DNA of 64,000 nt from Hamiltosporidium tvaerminnensis (taxonomy: Eukaryota; Microsporidia; Dubosqiidae): contig CM061247.1 in the NCBI GenBank assembly GCA_022605425.2, positions 1,723,501 to 1,787,500 on the forward strand, written 5' to 3'. The translations under genes were made by a program, and so were the position numbers. Below, piece after piece: positions 22,680-32,902 of the stretch. How positions within the stretch are numbered: position 1 is the stretch's first letter; each line of letters opens with the position of its first letter. The notes beneath the pieces are model-generated. The model was given only the letters and a program-made list of their open reading frames with translations. It had not been told where the DNA came from and did no database searches.

Positions 22680-23330
22680 ATCGTATATTCTGGTCTGTTG
22701 ATAATAAATGCGTGGTTTTTTAATCCTATATTCATTTATACTTCGACTACTTATTTTCAAAGATTTCTTGAATAGACTGATTCTTAATTAGTTCTGACGA
22801 TTTGAAATTTAAATATTATGAAGAAGATATGGCAGACAGCTCAATAAAAATTATTAAATATAATGTATTAACTGCATTGAGTTTTTTGTAGATATAGCCA
22901 ATGTTGAAACTTTCTTTTTCTACGAATATATTTCTATTGAGGATGTAACATAAGAAAGCCTTTTCACAGCTCAATGTCGACCTATATTAATCAATTAAAT
23001 AAATTAACGGTTGAATCGCAATTTATTATTTTTAGCATTATAAACTTTAAAATGAAATTTTATTTTTCATAAATTTTATATCAATTTGCTGGTTAAGATT
23101 ACCAAAATATATCTTTCACCTTATTTTTTCCTTAGTATATTTACCACATAATTCTTGAATTTATAGAGGCTAGGATTAGTTATCTTTTCCTACCTTTAAA
23201 ATATGCCGCATTTACGAGATGTTTCTTTAAATTTTCCAGGTAATCCAAGAGTTGCAAAAGCATATGTTAGCTTCACAGGTCAAAATTCCGCAAATATCTT
23301 CCGGTTTTTTGTAAATCCGAAAGGCTCTTT
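22680..23330 (-). mobile_element. LINE family A relic, strongly decayed
   Basis: Two blocks match the 60-61 kb LINE copy at nucleotide level. 23,230-23,290 carries AATCCAAGAGTTGCA and AAGCATATGTT, as at 61,340-61,375. 22,690-22,830 carries a TGGTCTGTTgat-type block and a TTTCTTGAATAGACTGATTC stretch corresponding to 60,730-60,850. The intervening sequence is scrambled by indels. The 63-codon plus-strand frame at 23,203 is antisense to this relic and not a gene. Confidence 0.5.
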
Positions 23331-23870
23331 GTATTTTGCTTTGATATCACCTTATCTTTCCTCAGAATTTCCGCGCATTGCATTATCTGATTAGAAAAGT
23401 TCACCAGTTGAGTTGAAGTATTCCGAATGATAGTTTATTAAAGATATCGCACGTGTATCAACACATAAAATAAATCAAAGGATTTAAAATGTCCGACAAG
23501 GTCTTTCAAATTTTAATTATGCAAAAAAAGAGAAAAATAAATTTAAAATTAAAAAAAAAGCTTTAATTTTAGTAATTTAATGATTTATTTGCTTTATTTT
23601 AAAATATATTAAATCAACATTAAATTTAAATCCATAAATTCTAAAAATATTTGTCAAAAAAATTATTTTAAGTTAGAAAAGTATTAAAATTGAACTTAAA
23701 AAATTCAAAAAAATTGTTTTAAATTTATAAAGTGAAGAATAAAAAATCATATTCCTAATTATTTCAATAACAAAGAAATGTCCATTTTACCTTCGAATAA
23801 AATCCAGAAAACCATTTAAAACATAAATTTAAAGATTTATAGTTTATATATATCTACAATCAAATCAGTT

Positions 23871-23951
23871 AAAACTTTACCTTTGTAAAAATCTATGAAA
23901 CAAATTAAAACTCTAACTCTGTAAAAATCTATGAGACAAATTAAAACTTTA
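23871..23951. repeat. 36-bp tandem repeat, array 1
   Basis: AAAACT starts recur at 23,871, 23,907 and 23,943, a 36-bp period, with the core GTAAAAATCTATGA repeated nearly unchanged. Two full units plus a partial one are present, just 3' of the profilin-like gene. The unit resembles the 36-bp array at 28,545-28,632. Confidence 0.7.
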
Positions 23952-24394
23952 TCAAATAATATAAAGGTTATTTAAAAAATTATTTTAATATTTTATTTTA
24001 CTTAAGTCTATAATATTAAAGTCATAATATAATCCAAAAAGTGTTAATTAAATACAGAAGAATTATTCTTTAAATATATTTTCATATGAAATAAAACAAT
24101 TTCTGAACCTAAATTAATAAATAAATTACAAATCTATAAAAATAGAAGTTTTTTAAAAAATAATTTAAAATAATTGTAAAGAAAAATCATTCTGTTTCAT
24201 AAAAATAAACATTTACAATATGAAAGGAATATCTGCAAAGAGAAATTACAACATTTAAATTATAAAGACAAAGGAAACAACAAAATAAATTTAAAAAGAA
24301 TATTTCTAAAGAAATACAAAGATTATAGAAAAAATTATAAATATAGAAGACACGTATTTTGAATGTAAAAAAAATACTTTTTGAAACTAAAAAT

Positions 24395-24820
24395 TTATTC
24401 TTCTTTCGATGCATCAGAAATTGCTTTCAAAACTAACGACAAATCCGTACTATTACAACAAGCTATCAAAAGATCAGTATCAACAATATAATTAAAAATA
24501 GCACACGTTTTCTTACCTTCTTCATTATTTTCTGTAGTCATAAATATAAGTACATTAGAATCATTGTCATCTCTAATTTCTCTAACATAAATATATTTGA
24601 TACCTTTGTAAATGACAGAAGAAATAGAATTTTCTTTACTTTCATCAAATAAAGACAAAAAATATTCAAAATCTTCAACCTTACTTGATTCTGTGTTATG
24701 AGATAGTATTATATCTTCTAAATTGAATAATTCTAAACTTTTTATATAATTTTCATTGTTTGAAATTATTCTTTTAAAGTAATTTTTCCATTCATCCTCA
24801 TAATCACCAGAATCAGACAT
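24395..24820 (-). CDS. Profilin-like protein
   Basis: The frame is open from ATG 24,835, but a CCC motif lies between that ATG and the next at 24,820. The shorter form (141 residues, starting MSDSGDYEDEWKNYF) is therefore the likely product. Its length and order of secondary structure fit profilin, which binds actin monomers. There is an N-terminal Trp-containing helix, a central GIKYIYVRE strand (like the G-x-KY strand of profilins) and a C-terminal helix after CAIFNYIVDTDLLIACC. Sequence identity is low, so this is a fold-level guess, though microsporidia are known to keep actin and profilin. No transmembrane segment is present. Neighbours give no functional clue. Confidence 0.5.
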   Translation of the reverse strand: MSDSGDYEDEWKNYFKRIISNNENYIKSLELFNLEDIILSHNTESSKVEDFEYFLSLFDESKENSISSVIYKGIKYIYVREIRDDNDSNVLIFMTTENNEEGKKTCAIFNYIVDTDLLIACCNSTDLSLVLKAISDASKEE

Positions 24821-24824
24821 TACA

Positions 24825-24827
24825 GGG
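24825..24827 (-). promoter_or_regulatory. CCC start-proximal motif of the profilin-like gene
   Basis: The minus strand reads AAACCCTGTAATG, with CCC 5 bases before the ATG at 24,820. It favours this start over the upstream ATG. Confidence 0.55.
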
Positions 24828-24835
24828 TTTACCAT

Positions 24836-26037
24836 TTTTTTTTAAAAATGAAGCTTCAAAATTTGTGATTTTTTATTTTCAAATTTTTAAAAATATAAAA
24901 AATATTCGTGGAGTCTAGAATGTAAAAATAAAAATACGAATTACCAGATTAAAATTGAAAGTATTTATTTCTGAAGAAAACTAGTAAGTCTCATTATTAT
25001 ATTGAAAGAATCTAACTAATATTTCAAATAAGAGATTAAATTCAGTGAATCTATTAAAAAATAATTATTGTAAGCCTAAAATAGAATTTTGAAACTAGAA
25101 ATTTTAAGCAAAAATATTTTTTTTAAAATTTTTGTAAAAACAAGCAAATTCCTTAAGAATAAAAATTAAATGTGGAATATTCAAACAGTAAAAATAAAAT
25201 TTAAATATATTTTTAAAAGATTATAGTCTTTGTATCTCGAAGTTCGTGAATTTTGACTAAAAATAATTATTAAATATTTTTTAGAGACATTTGCTTTCTA
25301 AAAAAGAAAAAATATTGGGAATTAAAATATATAATTACATAAAATTTAAAAATATATTTATTGTCTCCTTAACTTGTTGTAAGAAATGAATACACTTTCT
25401 TTTTGTCTTCATTCTTGAGAAATAATTGATCAACTTTTTCAAAATTTTCAATTTACCAAATTCATATAACAAACTTTCAATTAAATACACTTATAAGACA
25501 TATAAATTCATCATATATTTGGTTTTTATTTTATTTTGAAATTAAATTTAGATTTGATACATGTAAGTGTCAAGTAATATCTCTAGATCTTGGTTATTTA
25601 AGTAAGTTTAATTATAAAAAACCCGAGTTTAAGCGTAGCAAAACGTAGGCTTTTAATATCTGAAAAATATTACATTTTAAAGAATAAATAAATATTTTAT
25701 GAAATATGTTTAGATTTGAGAAATTATATTATAAATTGAATATTATGGGGCAAATGAGAGTACAATTGGAAAATTTTTGTTTAAAATTCTATTTATTTAA
25801 CAAAATGTAAAATAATTTAAATTTTTAAAGTTATGTAAAAACCGTTCAATAGAATAAACTGATATTTTGAATTAAAAGGAAATAATTGAAGAAAATAATT
25901 GAAGAAATAATTGAAGAAAATAATTGAATAAAATAAATAATAAAATGAATGCCTCAGTTCTTTTAATGCCTTAAAAAATATTTTCTAAAAAAAAAGAATA
26001 TTTAAATTAAATTTATATTCTATTTTAGAAAAAATAA
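24836..26037. other. AT-rich intergenic with a short microsatellite
   Basis: No gene is seen. Near 25,880-25,930 a GAAAATAATT/GAAGAAATAATT motif repeats four or five times. The rest is low complexity. Confidence 0.5.
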
Positions 26038-26765
26038 GTTTTATTTAAAAATATCACATCGTTTTACAATAGTGGCAAGTGTTATATTTGTTTTTATGAC
26101 ATTAACGCAGTTCTAGGTTAAACATAAATAACTGCTACCCCAACACTCCATCGGTAACCCATGCGATAACTACGTCCCAAAGCCTTTCATCTACCAGGTG
26201 TGTAGAACCTAATTAATAAGCGAGGCAGTTGCCCGGAGTTCGTTAATGTCCGTTGCATGAACTGTGATTGAAGGCCGAAGCCCCCCTGGGCTCCCCCAAG
26301 ACTATGCAGCATTCTCACTTACTCTACACTTTCTGAAGCCAATAAACATCTAGCTAAGATATATTTCAGAGATTTACATAGGATTCACCTAGACAGTGCA
26401 ATGTCATACCAACAGGTATAACCTGCTACTTAGCTTTCCTGGCTTTAAATGGTTTTTTGTTTTATATCTCCCAGGCGCTAAGTCTTCTAACCCGAGTGAG
26501 CAAGGCTAGGTTTCCATGCTTTTACATGGCAATTACCTACATGTTCAGCTGCGGTCTGCAATCTGGTTACATAAAAAACTACAAATAAATTTGTAGAAAA
26601 AGTTTCTCCATTTCTCAGACCTCTTCTCCTCATAACAACTCTCATGGAACAACCGAAGATGTAGAGTGGTTGTAATCCCACCAAAAATCCAAACAATGAC
26701 CTCACACCAGTTTCACACACTCATTGCTAAACAGAAAGTTTTTTATGTGATTATCCTCCCTCCAC
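26038..26765 (-). repeat. R1 interspersed repeat, copy b
   Basis: A well-preserved inverted copy of R1, collinear with the copies at 17,105 and 32,173. Its 77-codon frame (26,720 down to 26,487) keeps the same TRLQTAAEHV and KAWKPSLAHSG stretches. Together with copy c it is among the youngest members, judging by the few differences. Confidence 0.85.
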
Positions 26766-27679
26766 AAAAATTAGATTATCTAATACATATATTATTATAA
26801 TATTTTACATTCGTACATATTAAAAATCCTCATATTCATTCTTAATATAAGATCTAATTTGTTTTCAAACTAAATTTATTGCAAATATTTTTATTGTTTT
26901 TATGATTTGTCTTTTATAGAAATTTAATTATTAAATAATTTAATATTTGTTTCGTACTCGTTCCTCAATTTTGAGTTTTTTACCATCAAAGTATAATTTT
27001 TATATAAAAATGTGCTATAACTTTCAACAGTATTTTATAAATTCAAACAAAAGATTTTTTTGTTTATGTAAGGACTATCTAATAAATATTTTCTAAATTC
27101 TGATTATGTTTGAACATTCTTAGATACCTTTGAACAATTTCAAAGAAAATATCTAAAGTTTCAAGAACCATCTAAATTGTCATTCTAAACAAGAATATCT
27201 CATTCACAGAGAAACTAGATGAATAGAATTATTCATTGGTAATTTTAAAGAAATAAACTGTTTAATTTATTTAATAATTTTTTTATGTATTTGATGAAAA
27301 ATTTAATTTCCGTGTTTTGGATTTACATTGTTTCTTAGAACCATTGGTTGGTTAATTTTATATTATAACAGAGGGAACTCCTATTGGTAGACTTTTTATC
27401 CTTCGAATAAGAAAAGTTTGTTTTGGACTGAAAATCTAGCTTTTCAAATGAAAAATATCCAGAACACTTTAATAAATGGCGAAGATTTAATTCACTTGCG
27501 TATTGTGTTTTCAAATATAAAGAATTAAAAAATATATTTGTGTAAAGAACTGTAAAATAATAATTAGTCACAGTTTTGGTTAATTTATGTTTAAAAATAA
27601 AATAAAAAAATTCTTTTTTTTTTCTCAAAGAGTTTATTTGATAATTCTTTATTCCAATTTTTTTTAGATTTTATTAATT
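26766..27679. other. Intergenic, no gene seen
   Basis: AT-rich. A minus-strand frame of 97 codons at 27,335-27,628 has a homopolymer-driven composition and no start motif, so I do not call it. Confidence 0.4.
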
Positions 27680-27967
27680 ACGAAAAATTTTAATAGATAG
27701 GCAAAAACTACGCTGGTTCAGGCATTGAAGCAGAATGGAAAATAAAAAAATATCAAGGCGAACATTTGAAACAAGATTTGAGGGCAAAATACCGAGTGGG
27801 AGACTGATACCGAAATGACTTGACTCATTAAATCCGGTCTTCAATGAAAGAGGAACTGACACAGAAAATGCCAGGGAATTGACCAGCGACAGAATATATT
27901 AGCGTTATATGTGTTTATCCTCAACACCGAGTGGTACAAGAGGACTGGAATAAGTAAGTAAGTAATT
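27680..27967 (+). mobile_element. LINE 3' end relic (family B)
   Basis: The plus-strand translation gives RQKLRWFRH, stop, SRMENKK, then RRTFETRFEGKIPSGRL and, after a stop, LDSLNPVFNERGTDTENAR and ELTSDR, ending STPSGTRGLE. This pattern (KLRWFGHV-RM, then GK-P-GR, then a Trp/Leu-rich tail) is the usual C-terminus of apurinic-endonuclease-type LINEs. The 3' tail is the microsatellite GTAAGTAAGTAA. It is 5'-truncated and carries several stops. A second relic lies at 600-796. Confidence 0.7.
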
Positions 27968-28544
27968 TTAAAAATAAAAAAAATTTTATAAAATTTTTAA
28001 TCTCATAAATTTTTTTTACAAAATAAATTGTAGACTAAAATTTTCTAATCGTTCCATTTTATACAGATCCCAATCAAATATACCTTTAAATAAAAAACTT
28101 TACAATTAAGAATTATCAAATACTTATTATGGCTTTACCAATCTTCTTTATTAGTAAACCAAATTATTGTTTAATTAACATATTTTTTAAAATTATTTAT
28201 TCTATAGAGAATTCCACTACTATTTGATGTAAAATAAAAGCCTTAAAAGTAAGATAAAAAAATTTTAAAAAATGAGAAATTTAATTTTTAAAAAACAAAA
28301 ATGAATAAAAATTGATAAAATGTGGTGAAATTTAAAAATTATTTATTTTAATTGTAATTTATTTATATTTCATTTAATTTTTATTAAATTTTTCTATCAA
28401 ATTAAAAATTACTTTTCTTTTCTTTTTAACAAAAGAGTCATGTTGTAATAAATTCTTCTGGTGAATTAAAATTTACGTAAAGAAAATAGAAATTTACGTA
28501 AAAGAAAAACATCTAATTTTAATTAAAACGTGTAATTATAATTA

Positions 28545-28632
28545 AAACTTGTAACTTAATAAATTCTAATACAAAATAAAAAACTTGTAACTTAATAAAT
28601 TCTAATACAAAATAAAAAACTTGTAATTCAAT
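28545..28632. repeat. 36-bp tandem repeat, array 2
   Basis: CTTGTAA recurs at 28,548, 28,584 and 28,620 with a 36-bp period. The unit includes AACTTGTAACTTAATAAATT and CTAATACAAAATAA. It lies just upstream of the 152-aa gene and resembles the array at 23,871-23,951 in both period and sequence. Confidence 0.75.
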
Positions 28633-28744
28633 AAAAACTTGTAATTTTAATGAAAATCTAGATTTTTTATTTTTTAAAAATAATCAAAAGATTCGAACAG
28701 AACAAAATTGCAAATTTTAAAAAATGTAGCCTTCGATCTTTCAA

Positions 28745-29203
28745 ATGCAAGGTTATGAGAATACCAATAATAAATATACTACATGTTCAGTTAAACCAGA
28801 TGTATTAGATAGTACAGAAGTATGTGATAGTAATACAAATATATTCTTTGTTTCTGATATAGACAATACAGAACTGAATAACAAATACAAGATACATTTT
28901 ACACAATACAAAGCAATAAATAAAACAAAATTAATTGTAAAGATTTCAGATGATTTAGAAAAAGTTTGTAATTTTATTTTTAGAATATTGAATTACAGGA
29001 AATACAATTATTTAAATGTTATGGTAAAGTATAAATATTTTCATAAGTTTGATATAAATATTATGGAAAAGTTTACTTATGATTGTTATAATATTGGATA
29101 TAATATATTGTTTAGTTATAATTGTAAAAATAAAATATTAGAAGATGATTTCGTAGATTTTATTGAAATCCACAAAATAGAACATGGAAATTATTTTGGA
29201 TAA
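28745..29203 (+). CDS. Unknown 152-residue protein
   Basis: An open frame of 152 codons with a natural, Lys/Asn/Tyr-rich composition and a clean stop. The first 50 residues look disordered. Residues about 60-130 read as strand (KTKLIVKIS), helix (DDLEKVCNFIFRILNY), strand (YLNVMVKYKYF), helix (DINIMEKFTYDCYNIGYN), strand (ILFSYNC). This order recalls the small Alba/Rpp20-25 RNA-binding fold, but no diagnostic motif is visible and the idea is speculative. No CCC motif precedes the ATG. It starts the island that also holds the Cwc25-like and Dph2 genes, all on the plus strand. Confidence 0.6.
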   Translation: MQGYENTNNKYTTCSVKPDVLDSTEVCDSNTNIFFVSDIDNTELNNKYKIHFTQYKAINKTKLIVKISDDLEKVCNFIFRILNYRKYNYLNVMVKYKYFHKFDINIMEKFTYDCYNIGYNILFSYNCKNKILEDDFVDFIEIHKIEHGNYFG

Positions 29204-29255
29204 AAAATAAATGTTTTAATTGTTTTTTATTTGTTTTTTGTATTTTTTAAAGAAG

Positions 29256-29384
29256 TTTGATTTGCTTTTGATTTGCTTTTGATTTGCTTTTGATTTGCTT
29301 TTGATTTGCTTTTGATTTGCTTTTGATTTACTTTTGATTTACTTTTGATTTACTTTTGATTTATTTCTTATTTGCTTTTGATTT
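29256..29384. repeat. 12-bp minisatellite (TTTGATTTGCTT)n
   Basis: About ten to eleven units of TTTGATTTGCTT, drifting to TTTGATTTACTT towards the 3' end, lie 50 bp past the stop of the 152-aa gene. The run is uninterrupted except for one degenerate unit near 29,362-29,372. It is not coding. Confidence 0.85.
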
Positions 29385-29669
29385 AAGTTTCATGAATTTC
29401 TTTTATCTTTGAATAAAATATTTATATTAAACGTTCAAACAAGCAAAATTTTTATATTCTTTTTTTAAAAATAGAAGTTTGGCTGTAAGAATTTGTATAT
29501 TTTTCTAATATAAATGAAGTAAAAAATTCTTTAATTTTTTTTAAATTAAATAGAATTTAGCCACGAGATATTGATTTTAAGAAAATAGATCTTTAGTTTA
29601 CTAGAATGCTATAATAATATGTAAGAAGAAATGAGGAAACTGTACTATTTTATTTTTTCAAATAAATAA

Positions 29670-29672
29670 CCC
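29670..29672 (+). promoter_or_regulatory. CCC start-proximal motif of the Cwc25-like gene
   Basis: The sequence ATAACCCTATGGG places CCC one base from the ATG at 29,674. Confidence 0.6.
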
Positions 29673-29673
29673 T

Positions 29674-29868
29674 ATGGGTAAACAGATAAATTGTAAGAAA
29701 GAATGGCATCCGAGTAGATATGAAACAAGAATGAAAGTAGCTGAGGCGGAAGAAAAAGAGGCAGGTAATGAGTTGGTGAAGGAAAGAAGAAGGAAAAATT
29801 ATCTGAAAGAACAAAATATTAATGATGAAGGAAGAATGGCTTGGATGTTAGATGATTTTAAAGAATAA
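29674..29868 (+). CDS. Cwc25-like pre-mRNA splicing factor (CIR_N domain)
   Basis: This 64-residue protein consists almost only of a CIR_N-type domain. The KKEWHPSRYETRMKVAEAEE stretch matches the KKxWHP...KVWxAEQK signature found at the N-terminus of Cwc25 and related spliceosomal proteins, followed by a charged helix (ELVKERRRKNYLKEQ). Cwc25 joins the catalytic spliceosome for the first step of splicing in the nucleus. The protein is much shorter than yeast Cwc25, in line with microsporidian protein reduction. LENG1/CIR-type proteins share the domain and are an alternative. The next gene, Dph2, starts 71 bases downstream on the same strand. The introns at 15,905 and 16,191 imply a working or recently working spliceosome. 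Confidence 0.7.
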   Translation: MGKQINCKKEWHPSRYETRMKVAEAEEKEAGNELVKERRRKNYLKEQNINDEGRMAWMLDDFKE

Positions 29869-29934
29869 ATGTTGCATAAATAAATTCGTGCTATATTATG
29901 TTAAATTATTAATTCAATTTAAAAATTATTTATA

Positions 29935-29938
29935 CCCC
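29935..29938 (+). promoter_or_regulatory. CCCC start-proximal motif of the Dph2 gene
   Basis: TATACCCCTATGG places the C-run one base before the ATG at 29,940. Confidence 0.6.
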
Positions 29939-29939
29939 T

Positions 29940-30953
29940 ATGGAGTCTTATAGACTCAATGAACTGGTGAAAAACAAAAATAACCTTATTATTGTTCATA
30001 CTACAGAATATTCTTATCTTATCCCAAATATTCAATCTGAAATAGAAAATTTAAATCAGAATTGTAATGTCTTTATAATTTTGCAAAAAGATTTAATTTG
30101 TAGTCAAAAAATAACTGCACAATACGATTCTATTATAATTATTGGTTCGTTATGTCCACTTCATAGTGATTTCAAAAATTCATATATTTTTAAATTTGAA
30201 CTTCCCATACAAAATACTTCGATTTTGTTTGATGGTCGAAGAAAATTATTTATAGATAAAATTTTTAGAACGGAAAATACTTTTTCGAATGAAATTCAAT
30301 GTACAAATAATATAAATTTGGACAAAAAAAATCTTGAAAATGATGATATTTTGATTGTAAGTCACAATCAGAAAATTTTTGATTACTTTTTTTATGAACA
30401 CTCATCGTGCGATCCATATTTTACAGAAAAGATTACAAAGAAAGACAAATGCAGATTTCTGATTTCAAGATGGAGTAGAATAGAAAAAATTAAAGAAAAA
30501 AATGTCTTTGGGATATTTTTCGCTTCCAAGGAATACACAGATTTAGCCAATGAAGTGAAAAGATTTCTATTAAAAAAGGAAAAAAGAGTGTTTTTGTTCT
30601 TTTTGAAAGATATTTCATCCGAAAGACTGACAGCAATTGATGGTTTAGAATGTGCTGTAATAATTGATTGTCCTCTGTTTATAAACTTTGACATACAGTG
30701 TCTCATTCCTGTTGTGACTCCTTATGAAATTACATTAGCCTATGAAGAACACTGGGATGGTCGATATTTTATTAATAGATTTGAAGTTTCTGAACAACTT
30801 TGCGAATCAGAAATCGTTAAATATTTTGATCCTGTAAATGTTATTGTTAGAAGCGATTTCAAAGGATTGGAATATGATGGTGAGGATGTCAATGAAATAG
30901 AAGAAGGTAGAAAAGGAATACCAAGAGAATATAATCTGGATTATGAATTTTAA
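29940..30953 (+). CDS. DPH2: Diphthamide biosynthesis protein 2 (Dph1/Dph2 family)
   Basis: Dph2 pairs with Dph1 in the iron-sulfur complex that adds the 3-amino-3-carboxypropyl group to a histidine of elongation factor 2. The 337-residue frame keeps the family's three-domain layout. Domain 1 has the YDSIIIIGSLCPLH stretch, equal to the G-x-x-C cluster Cys region. The middle domain has NVFGIFFASKEY and the following helix. Domain 3 ends ECAVIIDCPLF, then VVTPYEITLAYEEHW, a typical CP...P-TP-E-x-x-A pattern. The W-D-G-R-Y end and the weak first Cys site favour Dph2 over Dph1. No Dph1 is in the window. A second start is not needed, because CCCC sits right before this ATG. The minus-strand frame inside it is a shadow. 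Confidence 0.82.
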   Translation: MESYRLNELVKNKNNLIIVHTTEYSYLIPNIQSEIENLNQNCNVFIILQKDLICSQKITAQYDSIIIIGSLCPLHSDFKNSYIFKFELPIQNTSILFDGRRKLFIDKIFRTENTFSNEIQCTNNINLDKKNLENDDILIVSHNQKIFDYFFYEHSSCDPYFTEKITKKDKCRFLISRWSRIEKIKEKNVFGIFFASKEYTDLANEVKRFLLKKEKRVFLFFLKDISSERLTAIDGLECAVIIDCPLFINFDIQCLIPVVTPYEITLAYEEHWDGRYFINRFEVSEQLCESEIVKYFDPVNVIVRSDFKGLEYDGEDVNEIEEGRKGIPREYNLDYEF

Positions 30954-31624
30954 TAATTTATTTCTATTTTTGAACACATAAATAAATATCGGAATTTTTA
31001 TACTTTTATAAGTCTATTTCAAATTTTTTCTAAAAATAATAAATTCAGCAATTCAATTAAATCCAATATATCTTCGAATTAGATTTATTTTATAATATTT
31101 TTATGCATTTATATAAAGTGCTGCTATATTATGCAATAAAATTTTACATGTTTTAATATTCTTGAAAGAAATATTGCGTATTAACAAATAATTTTTAATC
31201 ACCATTATATGTTTAAGAAAGAAATATACAAGGTTCGATATCAAGTTTAAATATAAAAATTAATTTACGTTTCAATTAATTTATTCTTCATATAAAATCT
31301 GTTTTCATTTAAACAGAATAAAAAATACAGTCTGACAATAAAATATTAAGAATATAAAAGTATAAATCTTTAGAAATTGATCTTAAAATATTTTCTTTAT
31401 AGTTTATTCAAATTAGCTAAAACTTTATTAAAAACCCGTTGTTTTATACCAAATTGAATCTAATTTAAATAACTTTTCTATAAACAGATAAATTTAGGTA
31501 AAAAAAAGTTTCTAATTTTATAAAATAATTTATGAATTTTTTAAAAAGTGATATTTTTTTAATTAAATAATTTTAAAATGTGTTCGTCTTTAGAAAATTA
31601 GATATTTATTTAATAAAATTCTGG
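30954..31624. other. AT-rich intergenic, nothing seen
   Basis: No frame, repeat unit or structured element is visible between Dph2 and the LINE relic. Confidence 0.5.
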
Positions 31625-32130
31625 GTTAACAAATTTTTCTCTTTTCTAAATAATTCTTTCCACCATTTCAACCACTTCTATCTCTTCCTCCAACTCCAAC
31701 TCTTCATTTGTATTAGTTGATGGTTCCTTTGCTGTGGTTATACCATCCAAAATAAAGGGGACTTTATTTTTTGGTTTAAAATTTTTTGCATCATCTTCCT
31801 CTCTCTTCTCTTCTTTTAAAGGGGGTGTTGGTTCCCCATGCATCTCTGCTCTCATAATAACACCCATTGACGCTCTCTCCCTGCTCTCTTCGGCATTTAG
31901 TCCTGACTCAAGTCCTCTTCGTCGATCAAAGGAAATTGTTTCGACTGTCTTCTTGAGTACTATGGATTGTATATATGCCTCTACATTCATGGGTATTTGC
32001 AGTCTCTTAACATACGTCTTATTATTTTGTCACAATACCGTCCCAGGTCATCACATAAGGAATTATCTCTACACTGCATTTATAAATAAGACCTAACTCA
32101 TTTGCTAATAGGTCATACTTCCTAAAGAAA
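31625..32130 (-). mobile_element. LINE family A 3' end, 5'-truncated
   Basis: The minus-strand frame 31,990 down to 31,646 (114 codons) begins MNVEAYIQSIVLKKTVETIS and continues, without a break, into an acidic tail ending EEIEVVEMVERII. It matches the end of the 60-kb copy, where this tail is frameshifted. The upstream CSVEIIPYVMTWDGIV stretch is present but out of frame. The copy is truncated near 32,130, 43 bp before R1 copy c. Its 3' end, in element orientation, is CCCAGAATTTTATTAAATAA. Confidence 0.8.
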
Positions 32131-32172
32131 ATTAGATAAAAAAATTTAGTTTTATTATTTTTTCTAAAATTT

Positions 32173-32902
32173 GTGGAGGGAGGATAACCACATAAAAAAC
32201 TTTCTGCTTGGCAATGAGTGTGTGAAACTGGTGTGAAGATCATTGTTTGGATTTTTGGTGGGAATACAACCACACTATATCTTCGGTTGTTCCATGGGAG
32301 TTGTTACGAGGAGGAGAGGTCTAAGAACTGGCGAAACTTTTTCTACAAATTTATTTGTAGTTTTTTATGTAACCAGATTGCAGACCGCAGCTGAACATGT
32401 AGGTAATTGCCATGTAAAAGCATGGAAACCTAGCCTTGCTCACTCGGGTTAGAAGACTTAGCGCCTGGGAGATATAAAACAAAAAACCATTTAAAGCCAG
32501 GAAAGCTAAGTAGCAGGTTATACCTGTTGGTATGACATTGCACTGTCTAGGTGAATCCTATGTAAATCTCTGAAATATATCTTAGCTAGATGTTTATTGG
32601 CTTCAGAAAGTGTAGAGTAAGTGAGAATGCTGCATAGTCTTGGGGGAGCCCAGGGGGGCTTCGGCCTTCAATCACAGTTCATGCAACGGACATTAACGAA
32701 CTCCGGGCAACTGCCTCGCTTATTAATTAGGTTCTACACACCTGGTAGATGAAAGGCTTTGGGACGTAGTTATCGCAGGGGTTACCGATGGAGTGTTGGG
32801 GTAGCAGTTATTTATGTTTTACCTAGAACTGCGTTAATGTCATAAAAACAAATATAAAACTTGCCATTATTTTAAAAAGATGTGATACTTTTAAATAAAG
32901 TA
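32173..32902 (+). repeat. R1 interspersed repeat, copy c
   Basis: A full-length, well-preserved R1 that starts GTGGAGGGAGGATAACCAC and ends TACTTTTAAATAAAG. It abuts the truncated 5' side of the LINE relic but points the other way, so the two are probably independent insertions. One extra A (TGTGAAGATC) breaks the frame conserved in copies a and b. Confidence 0.85.

Noticed and set aside
29256-29384. CRISPR array
   Set aside because: The 12-bp units are directly adjacent with no spacers, and the genome is eukaryotic.
30392-30706. Minus-strand 104-codon frame
   Set aside because: It is antisense to the well-supported Dph2 gene.
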